From Chryseobacterium aureum (GTDB lineage: Bacteria; Bacteroidota; Bacteroidia; Flavobacteriales; Weeksellaceae), in assembly GCF_003971235.1 (NCBI RefSeq), contig NZ_CP034661.1:2294001-2358000 (forward strand): DNA of 64,000 nt, in the 5' to 3' direction. Below, piece after piece: positions 34,401 through 43,590 of this stretch. Made by a program: the position numbers and the translations under genes. The stretch's first letter is position 1; every line of letters starts with the position of its first letter. The notes below the pieces were generated by a model. The model worked only from the letters and a program-made list of their open reading frames with translations. It made no database searches and was not told the DNA's origin.

Positions 34401-35015
34401 TTAATATGAGTTTTTGTTTTGGGTTGAAATTTCTTCGTTATCAATAATTCGCCAGTTTTTAAGAAGCACACCATGGGGATTGTTGGGACTGCGGATGATA
34501 TCTTCAAAAAAACCTGAGGTATTAAGTTTTCGGGTAATGACCGATGATTTTCGGGTAATCATCTGTTTGCCGAAAAAAGCAAATTTCTTTAGTTCCATAT
34601 CGATCTTAATCGAATCGGCATGAATACTCACCATAGAACTGGAGGCAACGATCTGGTTGTAAAAACCTTTCTCTCTTAAGTTGGTGTATTCTTTTTTTCC
34701 GCTGTCATCAATGAGATAGAGCGATTTCTGAACATTATCCTTAATGTACGAATCATCCGGCGCAAGGGTAAAAAACAGCCTGTGAAAGAGCTCAATCTGA
34801 GCTTTGTATTCAACCGGACGGTTCAAAAGCACATCGGTCTGTTTGGCAAGGACCGGAACCCCATTATCCAGAATGTAAATGGATTTACGGGAATCTTCAA
34901 TCATTTTATAAGCAAAGAAAAAACCACAGATAACGATCAGCACAGCAAAAGCAATAGCTGAGAGTGAAACAGTTTTATTCACTTTTATCCTTTGTTCGAT
35001 ATTTTTAATAAGCAT
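34401..35015 (-). CDS. traK: TraK, VirB8-like channel protein
   Basis: A 204-residue protein with one N-terminal membrane segment (residues ~18-38) and a periplasmic body. Family blocks are IYILDNGVPVLAKQTD, NRPVEYKAQIELFHRLFF and LREKGFYNQIVASSS. TraK is the VirB8-like assembly factor of Bacteroidota conjugation systems. It sits between traJ and the TraL-like gene, as expected. Confidence 0.9.
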   Translation of the reverse strand: MLIKNIEQRIKVNKTVSLSAIAFAVLIVICGFFFAYKMIEDSRKSIYILDNGVPVLAKQTDVLLNRPVEYKAQIELFHRLFFTLAPDDSYIKDNVQKSLYLIDDSGKKEYTNLREKGFYNQIVASSSMVSIHADSIKIDMELKKFAFFGKQMITRKSSVITRKLNTSGFFEDIIRSPNNPHGVLLKNWRIIDNEEISTQNKNSY

Positions 35016-35065
35016 TTTTATTTTAGTTGTTGGCCGACAATAGTATCGGATTATTCATATTGGGT

Positions 35066-36313
35066 TTATTTTCCATTTTTCATCGCATCCTGTACCCTAC
35101 GGGATGCTGAACCTGCTGCCATGGATTTTGCGGATGCAGCCCCCACAGAAGCTCCTCCTGTTTTAACAGCTAAAACAGCAGTTTTGGCACTGCTGGCCAT
35201 TTTTCCTGCAGCACTTTTCATTTTGGTCATCGCTCCGGCACCTCCTGCCGTTACAATGGTATCAGCAATAGTGGGGGTCATTAGAACACCGATTCCCGTC
35301 ACGATATACGCAACACAGGTAAAGAGCTGGTTGTATATCATTCCTGAATTACTCACATATACCAGGAGTGCATCTAAATTGGTAATGGTTCCATTACTTA
35401 AGAGGGTGTCATATCTTTCAATTTCCATTTCGTAGCCCGAAGCAATTAATTGCTGGCCGATATTGATAATCGTATAGGCAACGAAAGTATACAGGTTGAT
35501 GTTGATAAACTTGGAAACCCAGCTGTAAAGCGAGTTTTCAAATCCGGGAATGAGCGCCATTCCTATAGCAATAGGACCTAAAATTATAAGAATGTAGGCC
35601 CAAATCTTCTGGATGAAGAAAACAAGGTAAACACATACCCTGAGTATGGAAAGACAGACAAATTCAATGAGCTCGGCCACCAGCTTCTGCAGATCGAACC
35701 GCATTCTGATCTCCCACTCTTTTATAGGCTGAATAAGCTTGTCCAATCCTTCGCTGATATCAAACCATGAATCATCTGCATCTTTGCCTGTGTTATCAAT
35801 AACGTCCTGCTTGGCATCTTCCTCGGCCTTTAGCTTTATGACAGCATCCAGTAACTGTTGCTGCTTTTTAAACCGCTGAATTCTTAAATCATTGACCTCA
35901 GACTCTACTTCACTGAAAATTGCCATACCCGGCTCGGCAATCGCTTCGAAAGGAGCCTGGATCAAATTGACAAATCCCGTCCAGTACACCAGCGTAAATC
36001 CGATCAGAACAGGTTTCAGCATGGGCGTAATTTCCCATTCACGGTCTCCGGCAGCCATCTGCCAACCCATGTAACCCAGGTACATCAAAGCTCCCATGCC
36101 ACCTATAGCCCTCCCCACCAGTGCAGAGCCGGCTGCGCTGTTCTGAACACTGTTGTCCAGTTTGGTGAAAACTTCCATGAACCATTTCTCAAATGCCCCA
36201 TCGCCTTTTAAAAACTGAAGCAGATTACTGTAGTCACTGTCTGTCTGAGCAAATGCCAGAACGGGTAACAGTATAGCCAACAGGCTGCAAAAAACTGTAA
36301 GTTTATTTTTCAT
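35066..36313 (-). CDS. traJ: TraJ, VirB6-like polytopic membrane protein
   Basis: A 415-residue protein with an N-terminal signal-like segment (LTVFCSLLAILLPVLAFAQ), then several membrane segments between ~70 and ~350 (e.g. MGALMYLGYMGWQMAAG and IWAYILIILGPIAIGMALIPG). The C-terminus is Ala/Ser/Lys-rich and probably cytoplasmic. This is the TraJ/VirB6 pattern. A 50-base gap separates it from traK. Confidence 0.88.
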   Translation of the reverse strand: MKNKLTVFCSLLAILLPVLAFAQTDSDYSNLLQFLKGDGAFEKWFMEVFTKLDNSVQNSAAGSALVGRAIGGMGALMYLGYMGWQMAAGDREWEITPMLKPVLIGFTLVYWTGFVNLIQAPFEAIAEPGMAIFSEVESEVNDLRIQRFKKQQQLLDAVIKLKAEEDAKQDVIDNTGKDADDSWFDISEGLDKLIQPIKEWEIRMRFDLQKLVAELIEFVCLSILRVCVYLVFFIQKIWAYILIILGPIAIGMALIPGFENSLYSWVSKFININLYTFVAYTIINIGQQLIASGYEMEIERYDTLLSNGTITNLDALLVYVSNSGMIYNQLFTCVAYIVTGIGVLMTPTIADTIVTAGGAGAMTKMKSAAGKMASSAKTAVLAVKTGGASVGAASAKSMAAGSASRRVQDAMKNGK

Positions 36314-36315
36314 AT

Positions 36316-37146
36316 TTAGTATTTGTTTTTGTATTGCTGCATCGTACGATGTACAATTTGTTTATCAGATGCTGGGCTCCAGCTAGGTGGTAAAGAGGTG
36401 GATAAATGATTCTTCAGAATATTCTTATAATCCAGAAGAAGACTGGTCTTATTATTATACTTTCTTAATTCCTCAACAAATTTTCGCCACCTGATCAGCG
36501 TTTCGTGATACATAATGAACCTTTTTCCTCTAGGCATGTCCATAGATCTGGACATCGTGTATTTTTCCTTGATCATATCCAGTTCTTCCTGAAGTCTTTT
36601 TAAGGTTCCCGTTGTACTTAGAGCTTCATAAGTGTTTTGGTCTTTCAGCCTCCAATCCGTAAAATTCTGCGGAGTATCCGGAAATTCGGTAATAGGTTTC
36701 AGCATTCGCTTGTAATACAATAACCAAAGCGGATCGGCATCTGCTGTGGCAGATGTCCAATGTGCAAAATCCTGTACACTGCGCTTATAAATGGAGTCCG
36801 AAGCGGCTTTAATTTTTTTCGCTTCCTCTTCCTGAAATTTCAATTGGGCAAATCGCTGATTCTGCAATCCTGTAGGTTTCAAGGGCCTTATATCATCGCC
36901 ATCTTTATAGTCCCTGTTGATTTTCGGAGCCCATAATCCCCAGACTGTTGCATACGCAAAATTGGTCTGAATGCCCAGGAAGTATTTAGGGTATGGACGC
37001 CAGTCTCCCCATCTCTCAAAAGTCATCCTTTTATGCTGGGCGACTATGGAAGGATCATTCAATCTCTTTACGCTTACCTGCGCCGATAAAGTGACCGCCA
37101 TCAGCAGCAATAGAAATGAAATTAATTTTTTTACCATTTGTTTCAT
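36316..37146 (-). CDS. Exported tra-region protein, 276 aa
   Basis: A 276-residue protein with a signal peptide (KLISFLLLLMAVTLSAQ) and a Trp/Tyr/Arg-rich body (RMTFERWGDWRPYPKYFLGI). It lies between traJ and a TraI-like gene, 2 and 4 bases from its neighbours. I do not recognise a CTnDOT counterpart. It is probably a periplasmic or outer-membrane component particular to flavobacterial elements. Confidence 0.65.
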   Translation of the reverse strand: MKQMVKKLISFLLLLMAVTLSAQVSVKRLNDPSIVAQHKRMTFERWGDWRPYPKYFLGIQTNFAYATVWGLWAPKINRDYKDGDDIRPLKPTGLQNQRFAQLKFQEEEAKKIKAASDSIYKRSVQDFAHWTSATADADPLWLLYYKRMLKPITEFPDTPQNFTDWRLKDQNTYEALSTTGTLKRLQEELDMIKEKYTMSRSMDMPRGKRFIMYHETLIRWRKFVEELRKYNNKTSLLLDYKNILKNHLSTSLPPSWSPASDKQIVHRTMQQYKNKY

Positions 37147-37150
37147 GATT

Positions 37151-37816
37151 TTAATTGAATAGATATTTGTATTTCTGAATAATATCTCCTACAATGGCTT
37201 TGTCTGTATTGATGAAATTCTTGAGTACAGGCACCTGATACAGATAGGGTATTTTTCTGGCATTCTCCAACCGTAAAATGATGTACAGGATGTTTCCGTG
37301 AATATTTCTCACGCGCGTAAATACCTTTTCAATGAGCATTTCCCTGTCCATCGGATCCATCAAAAAGTCCTTGTCTTCTTTTAAAATATCCTGTGAGATT
37401 TCCTGCTGAAGCTTAATAACCTGCTTACCAATTTCAACGTAATATTTTGAAACCAAAACCGCATAGTCAGGATGTGCTGCGGATAGACTCAGCATTTTAC
37501 CGGAATTGCTCACAATCTTACCAAAATACTGATACAGGTAAATCAGTTTTTTACTTTGGGTGAGTGCTGAGTTAACATTTTTCAGCTGCTGATAAATATA
37601 CTCTTGGATCGCAATAATCTTGGTGGTATTATTACTGATCTCATCATAAAGTTCCTTCTGCTTTTCATAAGAATCCAAAAATGTCTGTTCACTTGCCAGC
37701 CTCACGCCATGGTCTTTTGTAAGCTGGATTAATAACTGGTCATTGATAGCAATTTGCTGGCTGTTTACTGAAATAGCGCCAAAAAGTAAAATGGTTCCAA
37801 AAAATAACTGCTTCAT
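37151..37816 (-). CDS. TraI-like exported protein, paralogue 1
   Basis: A 221-residue protein with signal MKQLFFGTILLFGAISVNS and a long helical body, VirB5-like in design. It shares AAHPDYAVLVSKYYVEIGKQV and a C-terminal FINTDKAIVGDIIQKYKYL with the protein at 38518-39174 (SAHPQYAIFGVKASQKTYEQ, YINTDKGIVENIMNRYRKN). The two are diverged paralogues. This is the downstream copy. Confidence 0.75.
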   Translation of the reverse strand: MKQLFFGTILLFGAISVNSQQIAINDQLLIQLTKDHGVRLASEQTFLDSYEKQKELYDEISNNTTKIIAIQEYIYQQLKNVNSALTQSKKLIYLYQYFGKIVSNSGKMLSLSAAHPDYAVLVSKYYVEIGKQVIKLQQEISQDILKEDKDFLMDPMDREMLIEKVFTRVRNIHGNILYIILRLENARKIPYLYQVPVLKNFINTDKAIVGDIIQKYKYLFN

Positions 37817-37819
37817 TTT

Positions 37820-38512
37820 TTAAAAAGATTTAATGTTGTTCATGATGTTTTTCACAACCTGTCGATCTCTGTTAACATAGTATTGAAATGCTCTTTTGTT
37901 TCTTAAAACCTTCGCTTTGATATCTCTTATTTTTAAGAGCATAAAAGATGAATTTCTGCTTAATGTTTTGACTTCACCCAAAGCATAATCCAATAAAATT
38001 TTACGTTCAGATTTTTCCATCTGGTTAATGGCTCCATAAGACAGGATAATTCCCGTTATAAGCCGTACCACCATCTGCAGATCATCTACAAACCTTAGCT
38101 GGGAAGGTAATACTGCTATAATGGAATACGGTGCTGAACCAATCTCATTAATAATGGCAGTTTGATTATTCTTTATCTTGGTTACCTCCCTGCTCATCGC
38201 AATTCCTGTGGGTATGGCCTGAATGGCAAATGAGACAATTCTCAGCCTGTCCTGGATCTTGGTGACCTTCTCTTTAAAATTTTTCCACTGTGATTGATTG
38301 GCAGTCTCTACAGTAGCATTCGCCGTTTGTTTCTGTCTCATTTCCTTTTGCCTGTCGTGCTCTTTCATCGCAGCATTGATTTGGATGTCCATCATGGGAA
38401 AAGAGACATTTTCCTTTTGCCATGCAGGGGTGGAGCTACCTCCGGAAGAGATGATCACAACGTATATCGTAGAAAAAAATAAGCCCAAAAGAATCTTCTT
38501 TTTCATATACAT
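37820..38512 (-). CDS. Exported helical tra-region protein, 230 aa
   Basis: A 230-residue protein with an N-terminal signal-like segment (KKILLGLFFSTIYVVIISS). Helical stretches include a NQSQWKNFKEKVTKIQDRL coiled region and a second hydrophobic segment near the middle (VVRLITGIILSYGAI). It lies between the two TraI-like genes with 3 to 5 base spacings. No family name recognised. Confidence 0.65.
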   Translation of the reverse strand: MYMKKKILLGLFFSTIYVVIISSGGSSTPAWQKENVSFPMMDIQINAAMKEHDRQKEMRQKQTANATVETANQSQWKNFKEKVTKIQDRLRIVSFAIQAIPTGIAMSREVTKIKNNQTAIINEIGSAPYSIIAVLPSQLRFVDDLQMVVRLITGIILSYGAINQMEKSERKILLDYALGEVKTLSRNSSFMLLKIRDIKAKVLRNKRAFQYYVNRDRQVVKNIMNNIKSF

Positions 38513-38517
38513 CAGTT

Positions 38518-39174
38518 TTAAAAATTCTTCCTGTACCTGTTCATAATATTTTCTACAATCCCTTTGTCTGTGTTAATATAGCCTGCAAATGGATTGATGG
38601 AATTCCAGAAACCTAAACGATTGGCCTTCTCTAATCTCAGTTTAATCGCCAAAAGCCAAAGCTTCAGGTTTTTCACATTCCCAGAGATGTTGTGAAGAAT
38701 TTTGTAACGGTCTCCGGCGGTAGCAAGATTGAGCTCTCCGGACGCAAGAATGTCCGAAACATCGGTGACGATCTTAAGACTTTGCTCGTAGGTTTTTTGG
38801 GAAGCTTTCACCCCGAAAATGGCATACTGTGGATGCGCAGAGGCCAACTGGCCCACCTGTGCAGAATAATTGTAGCACTTATTCAGTTCAGAATAAATCT
38901 GCTGTACCTGAATACCATTTTGTAAAGTGCCTGAAACTTCTTTCAAACCTTTTAATATTTTGTTTTGAATATCGTTGGCCGCCACCATTTGGGTTCCCAC
39001 CCAAGTTTGGGCATCCTTCAACTTGGAAGTTTCATCGATAACTTCATTCTGCTTGGCCTTCAGGTTTTCCGAATAAAGGATCATTGCTGCCGTTACGGTA
39101 GGGTCTATGTACGTATTCTGAGCGTACAGTAAACCTCCTGAACCGAGTAAAATAAATATGCTTAGCGTTTTCAT
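38518..39174 (-). CDS. traI: TraI-like exported protein, paralogue 2 (next to TraG)
   Basis: Starts at ATG 39174 (MKTLSIFILLGSGGLLYAQ, a signal peptide), giving 218 residues; a far-upstream in-frame start at 39258 would bury the signal and is unlikely. It is a helical protein with NTYIDPTVTAAMILYSENLK and a C-terminal YINTDKGIVENIM. It follows traG directly, the usual place of traI. It is a paralogue of the protein at 37151-37816. Confidence 0.8.
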   Translation of the reverse strand: MKTLSIFILLGSGGLLYAQNTYIDPTVTAAMILYSENLKAKQNEVIDETSKLKDAQTWVGTQMVAANDIQNKILKGLKEVSGTLQNGIQVQQIYSELNKCYNYSAQVGQLASAHPQYAIFGVKASQKTYEQSLKIVTDVSDILASGELNLATAGDRYKILHNISGNVKNLKLWLLAIKLRLEKANRLGFWNSINPFAGYINTDKGIVENIMNRYRKNF

Positions 39175-39259
39175 AATACCTTTTATTTTATCACTCTTTC
39201 TATATTTGGTCTTTTTTGAATGCAGCAACTGCAGCCAGCTCTCACGATGGGTTTCCACC

Positions 39260-42200
39260 TTAAGCAGTCTGTATATATTGTGCTAAAGATTGGTTGCTTG
39301 TTTCAAGCTCGGTCTGAAGATTTTTAATGATGTTTTTGCCCCTGTGCCTGTATTTAAATTCATGATAAAATTCAAAAGCTAACTGGTCTAAAGGTTTTTG
39401 ATAGAGGTTAATAAGGGATACCATACTTCCCATGTCATCTTCAAAACTTTTTACCTGATCCGTAAAAATTTCCAGGGCTTTATCAAAGTCTCCATACTCT
39501 TTTACATAGTATTCAAGAGCAGATTTTTCCGGCTTTTCTGTCGTGTAGGTTAAATACTGTTCAAGAGAAACTTCATTTCCATAGACTTCTCCCTTCGATC
39601 CACGCTTAAGATAGAATTCCTTGAACCGGCTTCGTCCGAATTTATTGTTAAGATTATTAATCGTAAAGATTTTATTCTGTTCCACTTTATTGAGGGAAAG
39701 AAGTGAGGCGATCTTATCGAAATTGTCCTTGAATTTGGTCTGGTCAAGCAAAATAAAAGTATCAGAATTGTTGATAATACTGTCCTTCACCACAGCATTC
39801 CCAATAATATCATCCAGCTCCTGGGTGACTACCACTGCTTCACCCCAGAATTTACGCACCGTCTTGTACAGATAAAGGATATATCCTCCCATCAGTTTAC
39901 TGGCAATTGCCTTCCACGCTTCTTCAATAATCAGGGCTTTCCTGCGGTCTTTTCTCAGTCGCATCTTCTGAATGAACGTATCCATAATGATCAATGTCAC
40001 AATAGGAAAAAGCTTTGGATTATCTTTAACGTTATCAATCTCAAAAACAATAAACGATTCGTCAAAAAGTGTATTGTCAGCACTTTCGTTTAGGGTAGTT
40101 CCGTACCTTCCGCCCTTGTAAAAATCTCTTAAAACAAACAAAAATGTCCTAAGGTTAAACTCAGTTTCCCTGATTTTATATTTTTTATTATTCAGGTATA
40201 ATGGTAGGAACTTCTCGCAATAATCATAAAAGCCATTAAAGGAAAGTTCATTTACGGCCAGCTTTTCTTCCAGCTCATTAATTTTCTTGACAATCGCTTT
40301 TCTTATCGATTCATTCCAATCTTCGGCTGTCTCAGGCTTTCTGGATACTTCATTTGCTTTAATCAATAATAGCTGTGAGTCATCATAAGCTTTCCTTCTT
40401 TCTTCGTTATTCAGAGTTTCATAAGCTTCATAGATCTTGTAAAACTTTTCGCTGTCATAATCGGGGTTATTAACATTTTTGTCAGGATGATATTCGATAG
40501 CAAGATTTCTAAATGCCTCCTTAATCTCTTCTGGCCTGGCATCAAATGAAATTCCCAAAATATCGTAATAGTTATGCTGGGTTTCTGAGTCATTATTAAG
40601 CCCCGCAGCAATATCTTCTATATGAATATTGTATTTACCAAGATAAAGGATCAGCTCTTCAGAATCTTTATCTTGGTACCAAAGAGTTCCTGAATTGAAG
40701 TACTGGTGATAATAGGACATTAGTACATTGTCCAAAATGGACTTTTGTGCAGAGGACATCGAAGCATCAGGCCCTTGCCAGATAAGGAAAATCAAATTGG
40801 TCAAAAATTCTATTTTTTCTATATTGAACTCTTTCTTATCCATCAGGAAAGGATTCATCGTAATGGGTTTCTCTTCGGTATACTGGATGTATCTTCCACC
40901 TTTATATTGGCAGGTTCCTGAGTAAGAATCTCCGGTATCGACAATAACCACGTCGTAGTTATAGGTAAGATACTGCTCAACGATGTTGTTCATCAGGAAC
41001 GACTTTCCTGAACCTGAGGGCCCCAGAACGAATTTATTTCTATTATTAATTCTTCCTGTTTTCATTGGTAAATCTGCAGGGTCTACTTTTAAAGGAACCC
41101 CTTGCCGGTCCGTAAATCTTAGATAGAAGTTGGACTCTTCGCTCAAGGGGTAACTTTCTTTAAAAAAAAAACACAAGGCGGCTTCGCTTGTTGTCATGAA
41201 CAGATCATAGTCCCTTAGTTCAGTGCCGTTTCCCGGAATTGCTGCACGAAAAAGTTCCATCTGGTTATAGGCATTTTTGGAAACAATGATTCCTTTGGTG
41301 AAAAGCTTATTTTCAATCATAGATTGTATGTTCTCCATTTTTTCCAGCGTATGCGCCGAAAACAGAATTGAAAAATGCGCATTCACCACTAATTGTCCGT
41401 CAACGGCAATATTATGCAGTAAGGTTCCGATTTCCTCAGCGATAATGGCATTGGACGGTGAGTTGTTGGCGGCTCCCTCATGCTTTTTCTTCTTTTTGTC
41501 AAGCTCCCTCTGCTGTTGTGCCTGTAGTGGAATGCTTATCACCTGGTTATAGATGATGGTTTCATAATCTTCTAATTCATTAATGAAAGTGAAGTTATCC
41601 ACCGCTGTTTCTGCAGCGGCACCATTACCTCCTAATATTGAATACGGTTCTATTTCAGAAGGCAGATCAATATTTTCAACATCTACATATGAGATATTTT
41701 TAACGTAGCGGTTTCCTATTTGTAAGTACTCATGGGTGCTTTTAATATTATTAAAGGAAGGCAGATTAGAAAACTGCATCGACAAAACCCCTGATATATA
41801 ATATTCAAAATCTTTCTCCAATAGAAATTGGGGTTCACAATCGCTCTGCCTGAGGAGCATAAAAACTTTTTGACATTTGTCGCGAAGTTCTTTATAGCTC
41901 TTTTCAGAATACCCGTAATGTTTGTTTTTCTTTTTAAGTTTGTCATCAATGATATCAGTGAAAATTAGTACTGTTTCAATTGTCTTAAAAAGTCTACCAT
42001 CAAAATGTTCAGAATACTTCTGCTGCAAAAATTGACTTGATTTTTCAGCTGAATACCTTTTTTTTGTGAAAATATCGAGTTTCTGAACAACTCTTCCTTC
42101 TCCTATAATAGATACTACCTGGTTTAAAACCGTATGAAAATGCAGGTAGTTATCCGGATCTGCGGAATATTGCTCAACACTGTTTTTGATTCGTATACCA

Positions 42201-42310
42201 ATAATAGGATTACCGAATTGCCCGAAAAGGACATCAAAATCCCAACCGGAATTTTCTCCATAATCATATCCGATAAAGGGTATATGGAATGCCTGTTTTT
42301 TTGTTTTCAT
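39260..42310 (-). CDS. traG: TraG, VirB4-type conjugation ATPase with inserted J-domain
   Basis: A 1,016-residue VirB4-like ATPase powering channel assembly. Walker A GPSGSGKSFL is near residue 430 and Walker B LIIEEAWKAI near 793, followed by VTQELDD and NNSDTFILLDQTK. Between them, at ~578-645, sits a complete DnaJ J-domain: HNYYDILGISFDARPEEIKEAF in parts, the HPD tripeptide in IEYHPDKN (~609), and EAYETLNNEERRKAYDD. That makes it ~150-180 residues longer than the ~840 I recall for CTnDOT TraG. The insertion is in frame and read without a break. Confidence 0.92.
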   Translation of the reverse strand: MKTKKQAFHIPFIGYDYGENSGWDFDVLFGQFGNPIIGIRIKNSVEQYSADPDNYLHFHTVLNQVVSIIGEGRVVQKLDIFTKKRYSAEKSSQFLQQKYSEHFDGRLFKTIETVLIFTDIIDDKLKKKNKHYGYSEKSYKELRDKCQKVFMLLRQSDCEPQFLLEKDFEYYISGVLSMQFSNLPSFNNIKSTHEYLQIGNRYVKNISYVDVENIDLPSEIEPYSILGGNGAAAETAVDNFTFINELEDYETIIYNQVISIPLQAQQQRELDKKKKKHEGAANNSPSNAIIAEEIGTLLHNIAVDGQLVVNAHFSILFSAHTLEKMENIQSMIENKLFTKGIIVSKNAYNQMELFRAAIPGNGTELRDYDLFMTTSEAALCFFFKESYPLSEESNFYLRFTDRQGVPLKVDPADLPMKTGRINNRNKFVLGPSGSGKSFLMNNIVEQYLTYNYDVVIVDTGDSYSGTCQYKGGRYIQYTEEKPITMNPFLMDKKEFNIEKIEFLTNLIFLIWQGPDASMSSAQKSILDNVLMSYYHQYFNSGTLWYQDKDSEELILYLGKYNIHIEDIAAGLNNDSETQHNYYDILGISFDARPEEIKEAFRNLAIEYHPDKNVNNPDYDSEKFYKIYEAYETLNNEERRKAYDDSQLLLIKANEVSRKPETAEDWNESIRKAIVKKINELEEKLAVNELSFNGFYDYCEKFLPLYLNNKKYKIRETEFNLRTFLFVLRDFYKGGRYGTTLNESADNTLFDESFIVFEIDNVKDNPKLFPIVTLIIMDTFIQKMRLRKDRRKALIIEEAWKAIASKLMGGYILYLYKTVRKFWGEAVVVTQELDDIIGNAVVKDSIINNSDTFILLDQTKFKDNFDKIASLLSLNKVEQNKIFTINNLNNKFGRSRFKEFYLKRGSKGEVYGNEVSLEQYLTYTTEKPEKSALEYYVKEYGDFDKALEIFTDQVKSFEDDMGSMVSLINLYQKPLDQLAFEFYHEFKYRHRGKNIIKNLQTELETSNQSLAQYIQTA

Positions 42311-42318
42311 TGAGTGTA

Positions 42319-42651
42319 TTATTTATTGGACAAGGGGGAATTTTCGGATTCGAAATGTTTCAAAAGTCTTTTATTGCTAAGTTTTTTGGGAAAGATGAAT
42401 ATCTCATCGAAATTCTTAGTTTTGTCATAGAGGCCATGTTTATCCTGCCTTTTAAAAATCAGGTAAACACCTGCTCCTGTGACAACGAGCCCCAGTAAAG
42501 AGCCGAGCAATCCAAATTTGGATAATATCAGCGCCGCAATAACACCGCCTCCTATTACGCCTACTGCATAAAAAATATATTTGCCCTTAAGCCCAAAGAA
42601 CACAAGGGGCTTTTTCAGCCCCTTGTAGAGATAAAATCCCATATTAGGCAA
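42319..42651 (-). CDS. traF: TraF, VirB3-like membrane protein (DUF4133)
   Basis: A 110-residue protein with two membrane segments (~27-45 and ~50-67) and the family start FYLYKGLKKPLVFFGLKGKY. It is the VirB3-like subunit partnering the ATPase TraG, whose gene follows 8 bases later. Its start overlaps the end of traE by 8 bases. A perfect 10-bp mRNA hairpin lies in codons ~9-17 (42602-42626). Confidence 0.88.
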   Translation of the reverse strand: MPNMGFYLYKGLKKPLVFFGLKGKYIFYAVGVIGGGVIAALILSKFGLLGSLLGLVVTGAGVYLIFKRQDKHGLYDKTKNFDEIFIFPKKLSNKRLLKHFESENSPLSNK

Positions 42652-42964
42652 AGAATGCAGTTACGAATTCAGGTACTACGATCAAAAAGATCATCGCTCC
42701 TCCGTAACCAAGGATTTCTTTGTTGACATCCTGGTCACCATTGGTCCATTTATTATAGACTCTTAGACCTCCAATAAAGCCGACCAGACCGCCAACGGCC
42801 TTTAATATAAGTTTAATGGGGTCCCAGTATTCCTTAATATCACTTGCAGCATTTGAAATGGCGGTGGCTCCTCCCTGAGCAAAAACCGGAGTGACGGCAA
42901 GAAGAAGCATACAAAGCGTCAATAGTTTTTTCCCTGCCTCACGGCGTTGAAATTTGTTGTTCAT
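42644..42964 (-). CDS. traE: TraE, VirB2-like pilin-type protein (DUF4134)
   Basis: A 106-residue protein with a signal segment (LLTLCMLLLAVTPVFAQGG) and two later hydrophobic segments (LILKAVGGLVGFIGGLRVY and MIFLIVVPEFVTAFFA). This is the TraE/VirB2 pattern including the conserved GGLRVYNKW turn. It heads the traE-F-G gene group. Confidence 0.88.
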   Translation of the reverse strand: MNNKFQRREAGKKLLTLCMLLLAVTPVFAQGGATAISNAASDIKEYWDPIKLILKAVGGLVGFIGGLRVYNKWTNGDQDVNKEILGYGGAMIFLIVVPEFVTAFFA

Positions 42965-43075
42965 AAAAATTAAATATTTATAGTTAAAATGAGGTCTTTG
43001 TATTCAGACCTTGTAAGAGATATGTCATATCTATTTTTGAAGGATTATGTGATTATTTATAAAGTTTTATAATGC

Positions 43076-43525
43076 TTACACCATGGAATGATACACCTTG
43101 TGGCCCTCAATGTTGGCAACCATCTGAACCATTGTTTCCGATAGTTGAAGAATATCATCCCATCCCTTATGATTACTTTTTGCAGATCCTCCTATATTTT
43201 CAGGTTCTTTTTTACCGTAATCGTCAAGGTCCAGTTCGGATTCGAAACGCTTTCTTAATTCATCCAGGCTGAACCTTTCTTCGTTCTCCGGAGAATGCTG
43301 CGGTATCACTTCGTTTTTACTGAAAGACTTCGGCATAATGAGGCTTTCAACATCTTCAATGTTCACCGATAACGGCTCTAGATTGACATCAGAAATTTCT
43401 GAGAGTGAATAAACCTCTGGCTCATCCTGCCGGGCAGGATCTTTCTTTAGAAAGAGGTCATATATAAAATTCCCTGCATAATACAGTACGTAAGCCAATA
43501 GAAGCAGGAGTGAAAATTTTATCAT
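43076..43525 (-). CDS. Membrane-anchored tra-region protein, 149 aa
   Basis: A 149-residue protein with one N-terminal membrane segment (KFSLLLLLAYVLYYAGNFIYD) and an acidic, largely disordered body ending in a helix (GWDDILQLSETMVQMV). It lies between the ParA-type ATPase and traE. Position suggests a TraC/TraD-like role, but I see no sequence signature to support that. Confidence 0.55.
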   Translation of the reverse strand: MIKFSLLLLLAYVLYYAGNFIYDLFLKKDPARQDEPEVYSLSEISDVNLEPLSVNIEDVESLIMPKSFSKNEVIPQHSPENEERFSLDELRKRFESELDLDDYGKKEPENIGGSAKSNHKGWDDILQLSETMVQMVANIEGHKVYHSMV

Positions 43526-43590
43526 TTTTTACGTTTTTTTAAACAGTTATGGCTGGTAAACACTACTTAATCTTTTGTATCATTTCTAAC

